NCBI GenBank assembly: GCA_018823025.1
Contig: JAHJJI010000080.1
Location: 1 to 43,313, forward strand
Direction: 5' to 3'
Origin: Gammaproteobacteria bacterium
Lineage (GTDB): Bacteria > Pseudomonadota > Gammaproteobacteria > Burkholderiales > Sulfuricellaceae
DNA length: 43,313 bases
Part shown: positions 24,152 to 32,279 of the stretch, piece after piece
Numbering within the stretch: the first letter of the stretch is position 1
Layout of the letters: each line of letters begins with the position of its first letter
Made by a program: the position numbers and the translations under genes
Notes under the pieces: generated by a model
Told to the model about the DNA's origin: nothing
Databases searched by the model: none
What the model saw: only the letters and a program-made list of their open reading frames with translations

Positions 24152-24883
24152 ATGAAAAAAACATTATTAGTGGCTCTGGTTATGGCCTTGGCTCCAGCCG
24201 TAGCGTTCGCTGGTGCCCCTGCGCCAAAAAAAGGGGGTATCGAGGAAAAAGGCTATGTCTGGAACGCTCAGGAAGGCGAGAAAATCGAGGCATTGAAGCT
24301 CAAGGGTGATGCCAAGCGCGGCGAGGAAGCCTATGAAGTGTGCGGCGCCTGTCACCTGCCCAGCGGGGCCGGCCGTCCCGACGGCACCTTCCCGCAGTTG
24401 GCCGGCCAGCATACCACCGTGATCATCAAGCAGATGGCCGATATTCGTTCGGGTCTGCGCGACAATCCGACCATGTATCCGTTTGCCATCACCCTGGTCG
24501 ACCCGCAGGAACTGGCCGATGCGGCAGCCTACATTGAAAAACTGTGCGTCCCCCCCGATCACGGCAAGTATGAAGGTGCCGATGCCGCTCTTCAGGTCAA
24601 CAAAGGCAAGGAACTCTACGAGAAGCAGTGCAAGGAGTGCCATGGTGCCAATGGCGAAGGTAACAAGGAGAAGTTCTATCCTGTTATCGCCGGCCAGCAT
24701 TACAAATATCTGCTGCGCCAGATGACTGAAATTCGCGATGGTCATCGCCGCAACGCCAATCCGGATATGGTGAAGGTGATCAAGCCTTACACCAATGATC
24801 AATTGGTGGCGATTTCCGCCTACCAGTCCAGCCTGAAAATGCCGGGTTCGATGTGCAAGCCTAAGGCCGGAAAGAAGAAGTAA
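24152..24883 (+). CDS. nosC2: Dihaem cytochrome c (c4-like) of the nos cluster
   Basis: A 243-residue periplasmic protein with a signal peptide (1-20, V-A-F-A), a proline/lysine-rich linker and two cytochrome c folds. Haem 1 is C64-G-A-C-H68 and haem 2 is C160-K-E-C-H164, each with later methionines suitable as sixth ligands (M108 region and M206 region). The repeated K/R-Q-M-x-x-I-R-x-G motif shows internal duplication, as in cytochrome c4. It is a probable electron carrier to NosZ. The ATG at 24152 has AAAGGA five bases upstream; an in-frame ATG at 24128 would add eight residues ahead of the signal. A perfect hairpin follows the gene. Confidence 0.88.
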   Translation: MKKTLLVALVMALAPAVAFAGAPAPKKGGIEEKGYVWNAQEGEKIEALKLKGDAKRGEEAYEVCGACHLPSGAGRPDGTFPQLAGQHTTVIIKQMADIRSGLRDNPTMYPFAITLVDPQELADAAAYIEKLCVPPDHGKYEGADAALQVNKGKELYEKQCKECHGANGEGNKEKFYPVIAGQHYKYLLRQMTEIRDGHRRNANPDMVKVIKPYTNDQLVAISAYQSSLKMPGSMCKPKAGKKK

Positions 24884-24914
24884 ATAGTAGCAACGTCTGG
24901 CAGCTCAAGAAAAA

Positions 24915-24946
24915 CTATAGGGAGCAGGGAAACCTGCTCCCTATAG
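24915..24946 (+). terminator. Perfect 14-bp hairpin after the dihaem cytochrome gene
   Basis: CTATAGGGAGCAGG / CCTGCTCCCTATAG with a GAAA tetraloop, 32 bases after the stop. No T-tract follows, so it may be an RNA-stabilising or processing hairpin rather than an efficient terminator. Confidence 0.65.
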
Positions 24947-25070
24947 CATAACAATATAAGTTTTTCAGTATATTTAAGAATATCTCTTGCCGAGACGGCT
25001 TAGGCGATGTCTCTGGCTGCTTTACGCCTGATTGGGCATGCGTTCAAATTCAACATGGTGAGTTAAAGCA

Positions 25071-26042
25071 ATGAATGTTGGAAATAAACAGAATTTAGTT
25101 GTCAAAGGGCTAACGCTGGTCGCTTTGATACTTATGGTCGTGGCTTATTTTACCCCGATCTGGTGGGTATCGCTGACCGCACCGAACTATCCGAAAGAAG
25201 CCTTCCCGGATGGCATCCGCATCCATTTCCACTTTGACGGCGTTTACAATGGCTGCAAGGCGCCGCCAAAAACCAGCCTGATGTACCAGGAAACTCTGCA
25301 GGCCGATCTGGGAGATGATCTCAGCCACCGTGACGAGGGTGGCGAATCTGGAGAAAAACAGCAGGTGGGTCTCGATTGTGTGCATGAGATGAACACCATC
25401 AACCACTATGTGGGAATGTATCCGATCCTGACGGGCTCCCCGGTGGAACTCCGCTTGTCGAAATTCATCTTTGGTTTCCTCGCAGTGATGCTGCTGGGGT
25501 TCATGGTGACTCAGCGCAAGCAGCAACTCATGGTGCTCGGTGCGGGTTTTGCGGCGGTGAGCGCCTGGATGGTGGGTGATCAGATCGTCATGGGCAATCT
25601 GGATAAGTTTGCCGTGGTTTACCACGATGCTGCCGCCACTTTCTTCAATCAACCCGAGGTGCTGAGCCGATGGGTAGCCAATCTGAAATTTGCTACCCAT
25701 GCCGCGATCGGAGGATTGATTGTGGCCATGGTGATCATCATGCTGGGCGTCTGGAAAATCCGGCAGTTTTCGCTGCTGCTGGCCGTGGTCCCGGCCTTGC
25801 TCCCGATTTTCTTCGTACTGGATTACGCAGGCTGGTTGTGGTTCTTCGGACATAATCTGCATCCTTGGGGGGCTTTCACCGTCAAACCTTTCATGCCGAC
25901 CGTGTTTGGTGAGGGTAAGGTGGCGCAGTTCAGCACCTACTCCTATCCTTATTATGGCTATGCGATGTTGCTACTGACCTCTGCCGCACTATTCCCGGCT
26001 ATTCTGATTCGCCGCAAAATGATGCGGGAAGAACAGGCTTGA
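25071..26042 (+). CDS. nosB: Clade II nos membrane protein NosB
   Basis: A 323-residue integral membrane protein. TM segments lie at about residues 11-30, 127-145, 152-172, 205-227, 231-252 and 288-308. A periplasmic domain with cysteines C62 and C103 follows the first TM. Proteins of this size and topology lying between nosZ and nosD are a hallmark of clade II nos clusters and are named NosB; the biochemical role is not established, and proposals include anchoring or electron transfer. The conserved aromatic and histidine-rich loops (GWLWFFGHNLHPWG) are consistent with membrane-surface interaction. Two cytochrome genes separate it from nosZ here, unlike the nosZ-nosB order seen in Wolinella-type clusters. 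Confidence 0.85.
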   Translation: MNVGNKQNLVVKGLTLVALILMVVAYFTPIWWVSLTAPNYPKEAFPDGIRIHFHFDGVYNGCKAPPKTSLMYQETLQADLGDDLSHRDEGGESGEKQQVGLDCVHEMNTINHYVGMYPILTGSPVELRLSKFIFGFLAVMLLGFMVTQRKQQLMVLGAGFAAVSAWMVGDQIVMGNLDKFAVVYHDAAATFFNQPEVLSRWVANLKFATHAAIGGLIVAMVIIMLGVWKIRQFSLLLAVVPALLPIFFVLDYAGWLWFFGHNLHPWGAFTVKPFMPTVFGEGKVAQFSTYSYPYYGYAMLLLTSAALFPAILIRRKMMREEQA

Positions 26043-26127
26043 AGGGATAGAATGCGCAATTCCATGGTCAAATCACCAGGGAATTCTTGCGGCCCTTTGA
26101 GGAATAAACCAAATTAGAGTTGAGCTT

Positions 26128-27471
26128 GTGATTAACTGTTTGCGAACGGCATTTGCGTGGATGTTGCTGGTGGCGCCTCTTTCAGTGGGTGTTGCCGCCG
26201 ATTTCGGGGGCAGCCCCGACTTGAGCACTGCTCCACGCGTGGACGTGGATAAACCCGTAGTACTGATTCCACTCTACGAGCGCGACCCCCGCATCCATTC
26301 TTTGATCCCTTTTCAGAAGCTGGTTGATGCCACCCCCGCCGGGGGTACACTCAAGCCTAAGCCCGGGCTCTATGCCGGGCCTGTTCTGGTGGACAAGCCT
26401 ATCGTGATTGACGGTGGTGGCAAGGTCACCATCGACGGCGGCAACAAGAGCACGGTGTTCGTTCTGCGAACCAACAGTTCCACACTGCGCGGACTGCGCC
26501 TCACCGGATCGGGTTCGTCACACGATTCCGACGATGCTTGCCTGAATGTGCGCGGCAACAACAACTATATCGAGTCTCTGGTCATCGACGACTGTCTGTT
26601 CGGTATCGACCTCAAGCAAGCGAACAACAACGTAGTCCGCAACAACAAAATCAAGTCCAAAGCTGTTGAACTGGGGGTACGCGGCGATGCCATCCGGCTC
26701 TGGTACAGCATGAACAACCGGATCGAATCCAATGACATTTCCGATTCGCGGGACACTGTGGCTTGGTATTCTAACGACAATCTCTTTTTGAAAAACAAAA
26801 CGGTCAGAAGCCGGTATTCCCTGCATTTCATGTTCGCCGGCCAGAATGTGGTGGATAACAACTACTATTACGACAATTCGGTGGGGATTTACCTGATGTA
26901 CACCGAAAACATGATAGTGCGCAACAACGTGATCTCCCACTCCAACGGGTCCACGGGCATGGGAATAGGATTCAAAGAGTCGAGCGGAGGGATAGTCGAG
27001 AACAACGAGATCATCTACTGCGGCACAGGAATAAGCTCGGATCTTTCCCCTTTTCAGCCGGATTCGACGATTCGCATCGAGGGAAACCGCATTGCCTACA
27101 ATGGCATTGGCGTGATGTTCAACAGTGATCGGGACGGCAATATCTTCAAAAGAAATGTTTTTGAGGGCAACCTGACCGACGTGGCGGTAGGGGGGGGCGG
27201 CTCGTCCAGTCGTAACGTGTGGCATGGTAATTACTGGGACGACTATCAGGGGTTCGACCGCAATAATGACCGCATCGGTGACACTCCTTACAAACTATAT
27301 GCCTACGCAGACCGGTTGTGGATGGAACTCCCTCACGCAAGGTTTTTCAAGAATGCGCCGCTGATGGAAGCGCTCGATTTTCTTGAACGTTTGGCGCCCT
27401 TCTCCAATCCGGAGTTGATCCTCCAGGATGATGCGCCGATGTTTCATAAACCAGGAAAGGTGCGAAAGTGA
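26128..27471 (+). CDS. nosD: NosD, periplasmic beta-helix copper-site maturation protein
   Basis: A 447-residue exported protein with signal peptide 1-24 (V-G-V-A-A-D). Right-handed beta-helix repeats (CASH/NosD type) run from about residue 85 to 380, shown by recurring N-N-x-I/V and I-x-x-N patterns such as N-V-R-G-N-N-N-Y-I-E-S-L and V-V-R-N-N-K-I-K-S-K, plus the family end motif H-G-N-Y-W-D-D-Y-x-G-F-D. NosD works with the NosFY transporter to assemble the CuZ sulfide-bridged cluster. The GTG start at 26128 directly precedes the signal peptide. The stop overlaps the GTG of nosG by four bases (GTGA), so the two are coupled. Confidence 0.94.
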   Translation: MINCLRTAFAWMLLVAPLSVGVAADFGGSPDLSTAPRVDVDKPVVLIPLYERDPRIHSLIPFQKLVDATPAGGTLKPKPGLYAGPVLVDKPIVIDGGGKVTIDGGNKSTVFVLRTNSSTLRGLRLTGSGSSHDSDDACLNVRGNNNYIESLVIDDCLFGIDLKQANNNVVRNNKIKSKAVELGVRGDAIRLWYSMNNRIESNDISDSRDTVAWYSNDNLFLKNKTVRSRYSLHFMFAGQNVVDNNYYYDNSVGIYLMYTENMIVRNNVISHSNGSTGMGIGFKESSGGIVENNEIIYCGTGISSDLSPFQPDSTIRIEGNRIAYNGIGVMFNSDRDGNIFKRNVFEGNLTDVAVGGGGSSSRNVWHGNYWDDYQGFDRNNDRIGDTPYKLYAYADRLWMELPHARFFKNAPLMEALDFLERLAPFSNPELILQDDAPMFHKPGKVRK

Positions 27472-28316
27472 CAGCCGACTCCCCCCCTGCAGCCCCGAAG
27501 ACCAGGGTGGTCAATAAGCGCAAGCTTGAAGAACGTCGTCGCTTCCTGCGTTCGATCATTCTGGGCGCGGCAGTGCTGGGTATTTCCACCCTGGGTTATA
27601 TCCCGGTAGCCAGTGCTTGGCGCGTGCGCATGCGTCCGCCAGGCGCGCTGGAAGAGCGGGATTTTCTTTCTTCCTGCATCAAGTGCGGGCAGTGTGTCCA
27701 GGTTTGCCCGGTGCAGGCGATCAAACTCGACGACATCGATCAGGGTTTCGGTGTCGGTGTGCCTTATATCGATTCGCGTAGCCAGGCTTGCGATTTCTCC
27801 TGTGACGCCGTGCAATGCATTCTGGCCTGCCCCACCGGCTCCCTGGTTTACAACAAACCCGGTTTCATGCCGACCCGCAACGAGATGATGGTGGCGAATC
27901 CGCCCATCCTGATCGCCAAGGAAAAAGATCCAGAGCCAACTCTGAACATCAAGGAACGGACCGGATTGGCACGTCTGGTGCGCCCGGATGCCTGTCTTGC
28001 CATTCAGGGCAAGGGCTTCAAAGGGCTGGCTCGTGGTGCCGATTTCAAGGGCACCATGCGCTTTATCGAGGTGGACCGCTGGAAGCCGACCCCCCTTCGG
28101 GAGCATCCCTTTGACCTGCCGTTGTGCGATCTTTGCGTTCGCACCTGCCCGATCAAGGGGGCGATTTCGTTGCAGCCCGTGGTGGATAAGGATGGCATCA
28201 AGCGCATGACTCCAACGGTGCATGAGCCATGTCTGGGTTGCGGCGTGTGCGAGATGATTTGTCCGGTGGAACCTGCGGCAATCGTGGTGGAAGCGCGCAA
28301 AGGGTGGGGTGCGTGA
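27468..28316 (+). CDS. nosG: NosG, NapG-type polyferredoxin
   Basis: A 282-residue periplasmic iron-sulfur protein. A twin-arginine-like leader (E-R-R-R-F-L-R-S followed by a hydrophobic core to about residue 48) precedes four 4Fe-4S clusters with ligands in C-I-K-C-G-Q-C, C-D-F-S-C-D-A-V-Q-C-I-L-A-C-P, C-D-L-C-V-R-T-C-P and C-L-G-C-G-V-C-E-M-I-C-P. It resembles NapG and is thought to form, with NosH, a menaquinol dehydrogenase feeding cytochromes c and NosZ. GTG 27468 overlaps nosD, and the stop overlaps the ATG of nosH by one base. Confidence 0.92.
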   Translation: MTADSPPAAPKTRVVNKRKLEERRRFLRSIILGAAVLGISTLGYIPVASAWRVRMRPPGALEERDFLSSCIKCGQCVQVCPVQAIKLDDIDQGFGVGVPYIDSRSQACDFSCDAVQCILACPTGSLVYNKPGFMPTRNEMMVANPPILIAKEKDPEPTLNIKERTGLARLVRPDACLAIQGKGFKGLARGADFKGTMRFIEVDRWKPTPLREHPFDLPLCDLCVRTCPIKGAISLQPVVDKDGIKRMTPTVHEPCLGCGVCEMICPVEPAAIVVEARKGWGA

Positions 28317-29287
28317 TGGCGAATAAATATTGGGAATCGATGCGGGTGATGCTGGGGGCGACCCCAAGAAAGAGTCAGCCTGCGGAATATTCTGAAGAAG
28401 CCAAGACCATCCATTTTTACAAGAAAAGTGAAAAACTGGATTTTGATGCGCTCAGGATCGAAGCCCATGCGCATCAAAAGAAGGGCGTCTGGCTCAGGCG
28501 GCGCTGGATCACGTTGCTGGTGATCAACTTGCTGTTCACGGTGTCATTCTGGTTGGATATTCAGATTCTGGAAGGCGCGCTCACCGCATCGCGCTTTCTG
28601 GGCTTCCACCTGATCGATCTGAATTCCGCGCTGCAGGTGATGCTGGCGCACAAGCACATCATCGTTAACCTGTTCATCGGTACCGGTACGGTTTTCGTCC
28701 TGTGGCTGGTGGTGGGTGGACGCACCTTTTGCTCCTGGGCCTGCCCCTACCATTTCCTGGCGGAAAATGCCGAGCGGTTGCATGTGTATCTGGTGGGGAA
28801 AAAGAAGATTTCCGACCATACTTTCCACCGCGGTGTGCGCACGGTGTTCTGGGTGCTATTTGCCCTGATGGCGATAATTACCGGCTATACCGTGTTCGAA
28901 ACCATCTCGCCCGTCGGCATCCTCAGCCGCGCGCTGATCTATGGTCCCGGATTGGCACTGGGGTGGGTGGTGCTGTTGCTGCTGTTTGAGGTATTCTACT
29001 CGCGGCGCGCCTGGTGTCGATATGTCTGCCCGATTGGACTGACTTACGGCATCGTCGGCGTGTTTTCGCCCTTGCACGTGACCTACAAGCTGGCCAACTG
29101 CCATCATGAAGGCGAATGCAAAAAGGTTTGCGAGGTGCCTCATGTGCTGGACTGTATCGTCAAGGGTCGTGCGCCGGCCGCCCAGTTGGACATCGGTGCG
29201 GACTGTACCCGCTGTGGCATGTGTATCGATGTTTGCCCAAGCGGTGCCTTAACATTCGAGATCAAGGGCCTGAGAAGAATAATGTAG
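28316..29287 (+). CDS. nosH: NosH, NapH-type quinol dehydrogenase membrane subunit
   Basis: A 323-residue membrane protein. It has four or more TM helices (about residues 63-80, 115-137, 172-195 and 208-229). Two C-x3-C-P motifs at the membrane surface (C-S-W-A-C-P-Y and C-R-Y-V-C-P-I) are typical of NapH. A cytoplasmic ferredoxin-like end follows, with C-H-H-E-G-E-C-K-K-V-C and C-T-R-C-G-M-C-I-D-V-C-P. The protein presumably oxidises menaquinol and passes electrons to NosG. ATG 28316 uses the last base of the nosG stop codon. Earlier in-frame positions inside nosG would add residues of no NapH character. Confidence 0.92.
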   Translation: MANKYWESMRVMLGATPRKSQPAEYSEEAKTIHFYKKSEKLDFDALRIEAHAHQKKGVWLRRRWITLLVINLLFTVSFWLDIQILEGALTASRFLGFHLIDLNSALQVMLAHKHIIVNLFIGTGTVFVLWLVVGGRTFCSWACPYHFLAENAERLHVYLVGKKKISDHTFHRGVRTVFWVLFALMAIITGYTVFETISPVGILSRALIYGPGLALGWVVLLLLFEVFYSRRAWCRYVCPIGLTYGIVGVFSPLHVTYKLANCHHEGECKKVCEVPHVLDCIVKGRAPAAQLDIGADCTRCGMCIDVCPSGALTFEIKGLRRIM

Positions 29288-29320
29288 GAATCGGGTACCG
29301 AAAAACCAATATAATTAAAA

Positions 29321-30190
29321 ATGATCAATTTCAATCACGTTTCAAAAACATTCAAGCGCAATCAGGTACTCGACAATATCGATCTGAAAATCGAGCTCGG
29401 AGAGCGGATTGCCCTGGTCGGCTCCAACGGCGCCGGGAAAACCACCCTGATTCGCTGTCTGCTTGGTGAGTACGTCTACGATGGCGAGGTCACGGTAAAT
29501 GGCTTGGTGCCAAGGCGCGAGCGTACCAAGGTGCTGCAAAAAATCGGCTTCGTGCCGCAGTTGCCACCCCCTCTGAAAATGCCCGTTGGCCAGCTGGTCG
29601 GCTTTGCCGCTTCACTGTGTAACAGTGAACGGAAGCGCATGGAAGACGTTGCCCAGCGTCTCGGCCTCGATCTCGGCAAGATAGCCCGCTTGCCCTTCGT
29701 CAAGCTGTCCGGCGGCATGAAGCAGAAACTGTTGATCGCCATCGCCATGGGACGCGATACCAATGTCCTGGTGATGGACGAACCGGCTGCCAACCTCGAC
29801 CCCGATGCGCGCCATATCTTTTTCGAATTGCTGGCGGAGCGGCTGCAAAACACGACCATGCTGATTTCGAGTCATCGCCTCGACGAAGTTGCCCCCCTGG
29901 TCAACCGCGTGCTGGAAATGGACCGCGGCAAGGTGGTGCTGGACGACCGCGTGGCGGACGATGCCTCACTTTCCGGCAAGCTGGCCTGCCGTCTGACGTT
30001 GCGCCGACCCGAGGAAGCCATCGCCAAGGCGTTGATGGGCTGGGGTTTTCGCGACACCGGCAACGGCACAGAATGGGAAGGCATGATTGCCGGTCCGGAT
30101 CGGTTGCGCTTCCTCGGCGTGCTGTCGCGCTATGTCGGGCTGCTGACCCAGATTTCCCTGGATGAAACCGAGCGGAGCGCAGGGCAATGA
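29321..30190 (+). CDS. nosF: NosF, ABC transporter ATPase
   Basis: A 289-residue cytoplasmic ATPase. Walker A is G34-S-N-G-A-G-K40-T-T, the Q-loop is F-V-P-Q80, the ABC signature is L-S-G-G-M-K-Q (129-135), and Walker B is V-M-D-E-P (151-155), followed by an H-loop in S-S-H-R. A non-conserved 80-residue C-terminal domain is typical of NosF/CcmA-type proteins. With NosY it forms the transporter that supplies a sulfur species for CuZ assembly together with NosD. Its stop overlaps the nosL start (ATGA). Confidence 0.94.
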   Translation: MINFNHVSKTFKRNQVLDNIDLKIELGERIALVGSNGAGKTTLIRCLLGEYVYDGEVTVNGLVPRRERTKVLQKIGFVPQLPPPLKMPVGQLVGFAASLCNSERKRMEDVAQRLGLDLGKIARLPFVKLSGGMKQKLLIAIAMGRDTNVLVMDEPAANLDPDARHIFFELLAERLQNTTMLISSHRLDEVAPLVNRVLEMDRGKVVLDDRVADDASLSGKLACRLTLRRPEEAIAKALMGWGFRDTGNGTEWEGMIAGPDRLRFLGVLSRYVGLLTQISLDETERSAGQ

Positions 30191-30621
30191 TGCGCCTGCC
30201 GGCAAGAATATTTTTGTTGGGTGCAGTGGCGTTGCTCCTTGCCGCCTGCTCGCGTGAGCCGGAAACCGGCCCGGTCGAGCTCAAGTGGGACCGTGATACC
30301 TGCAAACGCTGCAGCATGGCAGTCAGCGACCGGCATTACGCCGTCCAGGTGCGTGGTGGGCCAAAACACCAGGTGTTCAAGTTTGATGACATCGGCTGTG
30401 CTGTCTACTGGCTCAAGGATCAACCCTGGGTCAACGACCCGGCTACGGAAATCTGGGTTACCGATTACCGTAGCGGCAAGTGGCTGGATGCACGCACCGC
30501 CCATTATGTCACCGGCAAGACCACGCCGATGGCCTACGGTTTCGGCGCCTCCGGTGAGGTGTTGCCGGGCAGCATCGGCTTTGAGGAGGTCAGGAAACAG
30601 TTGCTGGCCAAAGACAAATAA
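30187..30621 (+). CDS. nosL: NosL, copper-binding lipoprotein
   Basis: A 144-residue lipoprotein with lipobox L-A-A-C21 and the copper-binding motif C39-K-R-C42-S-M44 in the N-terminal part of the mature chain. NosL binds Cu(I) and delivers copper to apo-NosZ during CuZ assembly. The beta-rich body (F-K-F-D-D-I-G-C-A, later M-A-Y-G-F) matches the family. It is translated from ATG 30187, overlapping nosF by four bases; a second ATG follows immediately at 30190. It lies before nosY here, whereas in many clusters it follows it. Confidence 0.93.
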   Translation: MMRLPARIFLLGAVALLLAACSREPETGPVELKWDRDTCKRCSMAVSDRHYAVQVRGGPKHQVFKFDDIGCAVYWLKDQPWVNDPATEIWVTDYRSGKWLDARTAHYVTGKTTPMAYGFGASGEVLPGSIGFEEVRKQLLAKDK

Positions 30622-30646
30622 ATAACGATAAATTCAAAGACCGAAT

Positions 30647-31474
30647 ATGAAGCATCTCTGGCTCACCGCAAAACTTGATATCGTGGAATCCCTGCGCGCG
30701 CGCTGGTTCATGATTTACTCCCTGGTGTTCGGCGGCATCGTCGCACTGCTGTTCGCTTTCGGCCTGACCGAGTCTCGCGTGCTCGGCTTTATCGGGCTTT
30801 CCCGGTTGCTGGTCACCTACATCCAGCTGTCCATGGCGATCCTGCCGATTTTCGTGCTGATCACTACGGTGCGTTCGGTGGCCGGTGACCGCGAAGCGGG
30901 CGTGTTCGAATACTTGCTGTCCCTGCCAGTTTCGCTTTCCGCCTGGTTCTGGGGCAAGATTATCGGGCGCTATCTGGTGGTGTTCCTGCCGGTATTCGCG
31001 GCTATGGCCGCCGCCGCCGGATGGGCCACGATCAAGGAAGTCGAAGTGCCGTGGGAGATGTTCCTGTATTACACCGGCTTGCTGGCTTCCATTTCCTGGT
31101 GCTTTCTCGGCATCGGCATGCTGATTTCCACGCTGGCGCGCTCGATCGACGTCGCCCAGGGTGCGGCCTTCCTGGTTTGGCTGACCATGCTGTTGTTCCT
31201 GGATTTGATTCTCCTCGGCATTATGATCCAGGGCCATGTCTCGCCCGAAGTGGTCGTCGCCGCCGCTTTGGCCAACCCGCTACAGGTGTTCCGCACTGCT
31301 GCGCTGATGCTGTTCGATCCGCAACTGGTGGTGATCGGCCCGGCGGCCTATGTCATTTTCGATTATTTCGGCGGTCCGCTGTTCAAGATTTATGCCCTGA
31401 TCTATCCGGTGGTGCTGGGCACGCTGGCGGCTACCGGTGGTTTCCTTCTGTTCCGCCGCGGCGATTTGCCCTGA
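30647..31474 (+). CDS. nosY: NosY, ABC transporter permease
   Basis: A 275-residue permease with six hydrophobic segments (about residues 20-40, 55-77, 103-127, 136-160, 170-192 and 245-268). It belongs to the ABC-2 family and carries the cytoplasmic E-S-L-R-A-R-W coupling helix at the N-terminus and V-A-G-D-R-E-A-G-V-F-E-Y-L-L-S-L-P. It pairs with NosF. The gene starts 25 bases after nosL and ends the nos cluster; an imperfect palindrome lies between it and the second men block. Confidence 0.93.
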   Translation: MKHLWLTAKLDIVESLRARWFMIYSLVFGGIVALLFAFGLTESRVLGFIGLSRLLVTYIQLSMAILPIFVLITTVRSVAGDREAGVFEYLLSLPVSLSAWFWGKIIGRYLVVFLPVFAAMAAAAGWATIKEVEVPWEMFLYYTGLLASISWCFLGIGMLISTLARSIDVAQGAAFLVWLTMLLFLDLILLGIMIQGHVSPEVVVAAALANPLQVFRTAALMLFDPQLVVIGPAAYVIFDYFGGPLFKIYALIYPVVLGTLAATGGFLLFRRGDLP

Positions 31475-31485
31475 TTGGCTTTTTA

Positions 31486-31546
31486 ACCACCAGAGGCACA
31501 GAGAATAGACAGAGATTGTTCCGGTTATCTCTGGGACTCTGTGGTG
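31486..31546. repeat. Imperfect inverted repeat (ACCACAGAG type) before menG
   Basis: The left arm ACCACCAGAGGCACAGAGA and the right arm TCTCTGGGACTCTGTGGTG are complementary with a few mismatches, separated by about 23 bases. The right arm ends one base before the first menG ATG, so the palindrome occupies the place of a ribosome binding site. Related ACCACAGAG palindromes are common dispersed elements in Proteobacteria. Confidence 0.6.
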
Positions 31547-31547
31547 A

Positions 31548-32273
31548 ATGATGCCTGACCTTTCCCATACTTTCGGTTACCAGGATGTAGACCAGGACGA
31601 GCGGCGCCGCCGCATCCGCAGGGTGTTCGCCAGCGTCGCCTGCCGCTACGACCTGATGAACGACACCATGAGCTTCGGCATTCATCGCCTGTGGAAGCGT
31701 TCCCTGGCACGTGCTGCCAACCCTTTGCCGGGGCAAATTATTGTCGACCTGGCCGGCGGCACCGGGGATGTAGCCAGACTGATGTCCGCTGGCAACCGCC
31801 AGATTCTGGTGTGCGATCCGAGCCTGGCGATGATGGGCGTTGGCCGCGAGCGCGGCATCCCCCATGTTACCTGGCTAGCCGGCAGTGGCGAGGGTATTCC
31901 GCTGGCTTCCTCATCGGTGGACACCGTCACCATCGCCTTCGGTATCCGTAACGTCACCAGTCTGGAACATGCGCTAAAAGAGGCGTTGCGCGTCCTCAAG
32001 CCGGGTGGACGTTTCCTGTGCCTGGAGTTTTCCCGCCCCTGGGCACCGATCAGACCCTTCTACGACCTGTTTTCGTTTGCCGTGATTCCTCGCCTCGGCG
32101 CCTGGATCGCGCGCGAACCGGAAGCCTATACCTATCTGGTCGAGTCCATCCGCCGCTTCCCCGATCAGGAGGAGTTCAAACTCACCATGGAGCAGGCCGG
32201 ATTTTCCGACGTGCGCTACCGCAACCTGAGCTTCGGCATCGCCTGCCTGCATAGCGCGACGAAAGCCGAATAA
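31548..32273 (+). CDS. ubiE/menG: Demethylmenaquinone/2-polyprenyl benzoquinol C-methyltransferase
   Basis: A 241-residue class I SAM methyltransferase of the UbiE/MenG family. The early motif V-F-A-S-V-A-C-R-Y-D-L-M-N-D-T-M-S-F-G matches UbiE signature 1, the SAM motif D-L-A-G-G-T-G-D-V is at residues 67-75, F-G-I-R-N-V follows, and R-V-L-K-P-G-G-R-F-L-C-L-E-F-S is signature 2. It methylates demethylmenaquinol and, in organisms with ubiquinone, also C5 of the ubiquinone precursor. Its place among men genes suggests a menaquinone-dedicated copy. Either ATG 31548 or 31551 may be used; neither has a clear Shine-Dalgarno sequence because a palindrome abuts the start. Confidence 0.92.
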   Translation: MMPDLSHTFGYQDVDQDERRRRIRRVFASVACRYDLMNDTMSFGIHRLWKRSLARAANPLPGQIIVDLAGGTGDVARLMSAGNRQILVCDPSLAMMGVGRERGIPHVTWLAGSGEGIPLASSSVDTVTIAFGIRNVTSLEHALKEALRVLKPGGRFLCLEFSRPWAPIRPFYDLFSFAVIPRLGAWIAREPEAYTYLVESIRRFPDQEEFKLTMEQAGFSDVRYRNLSFGIACLHSATKAE

Positions 32274-32279
32274 ACCACT

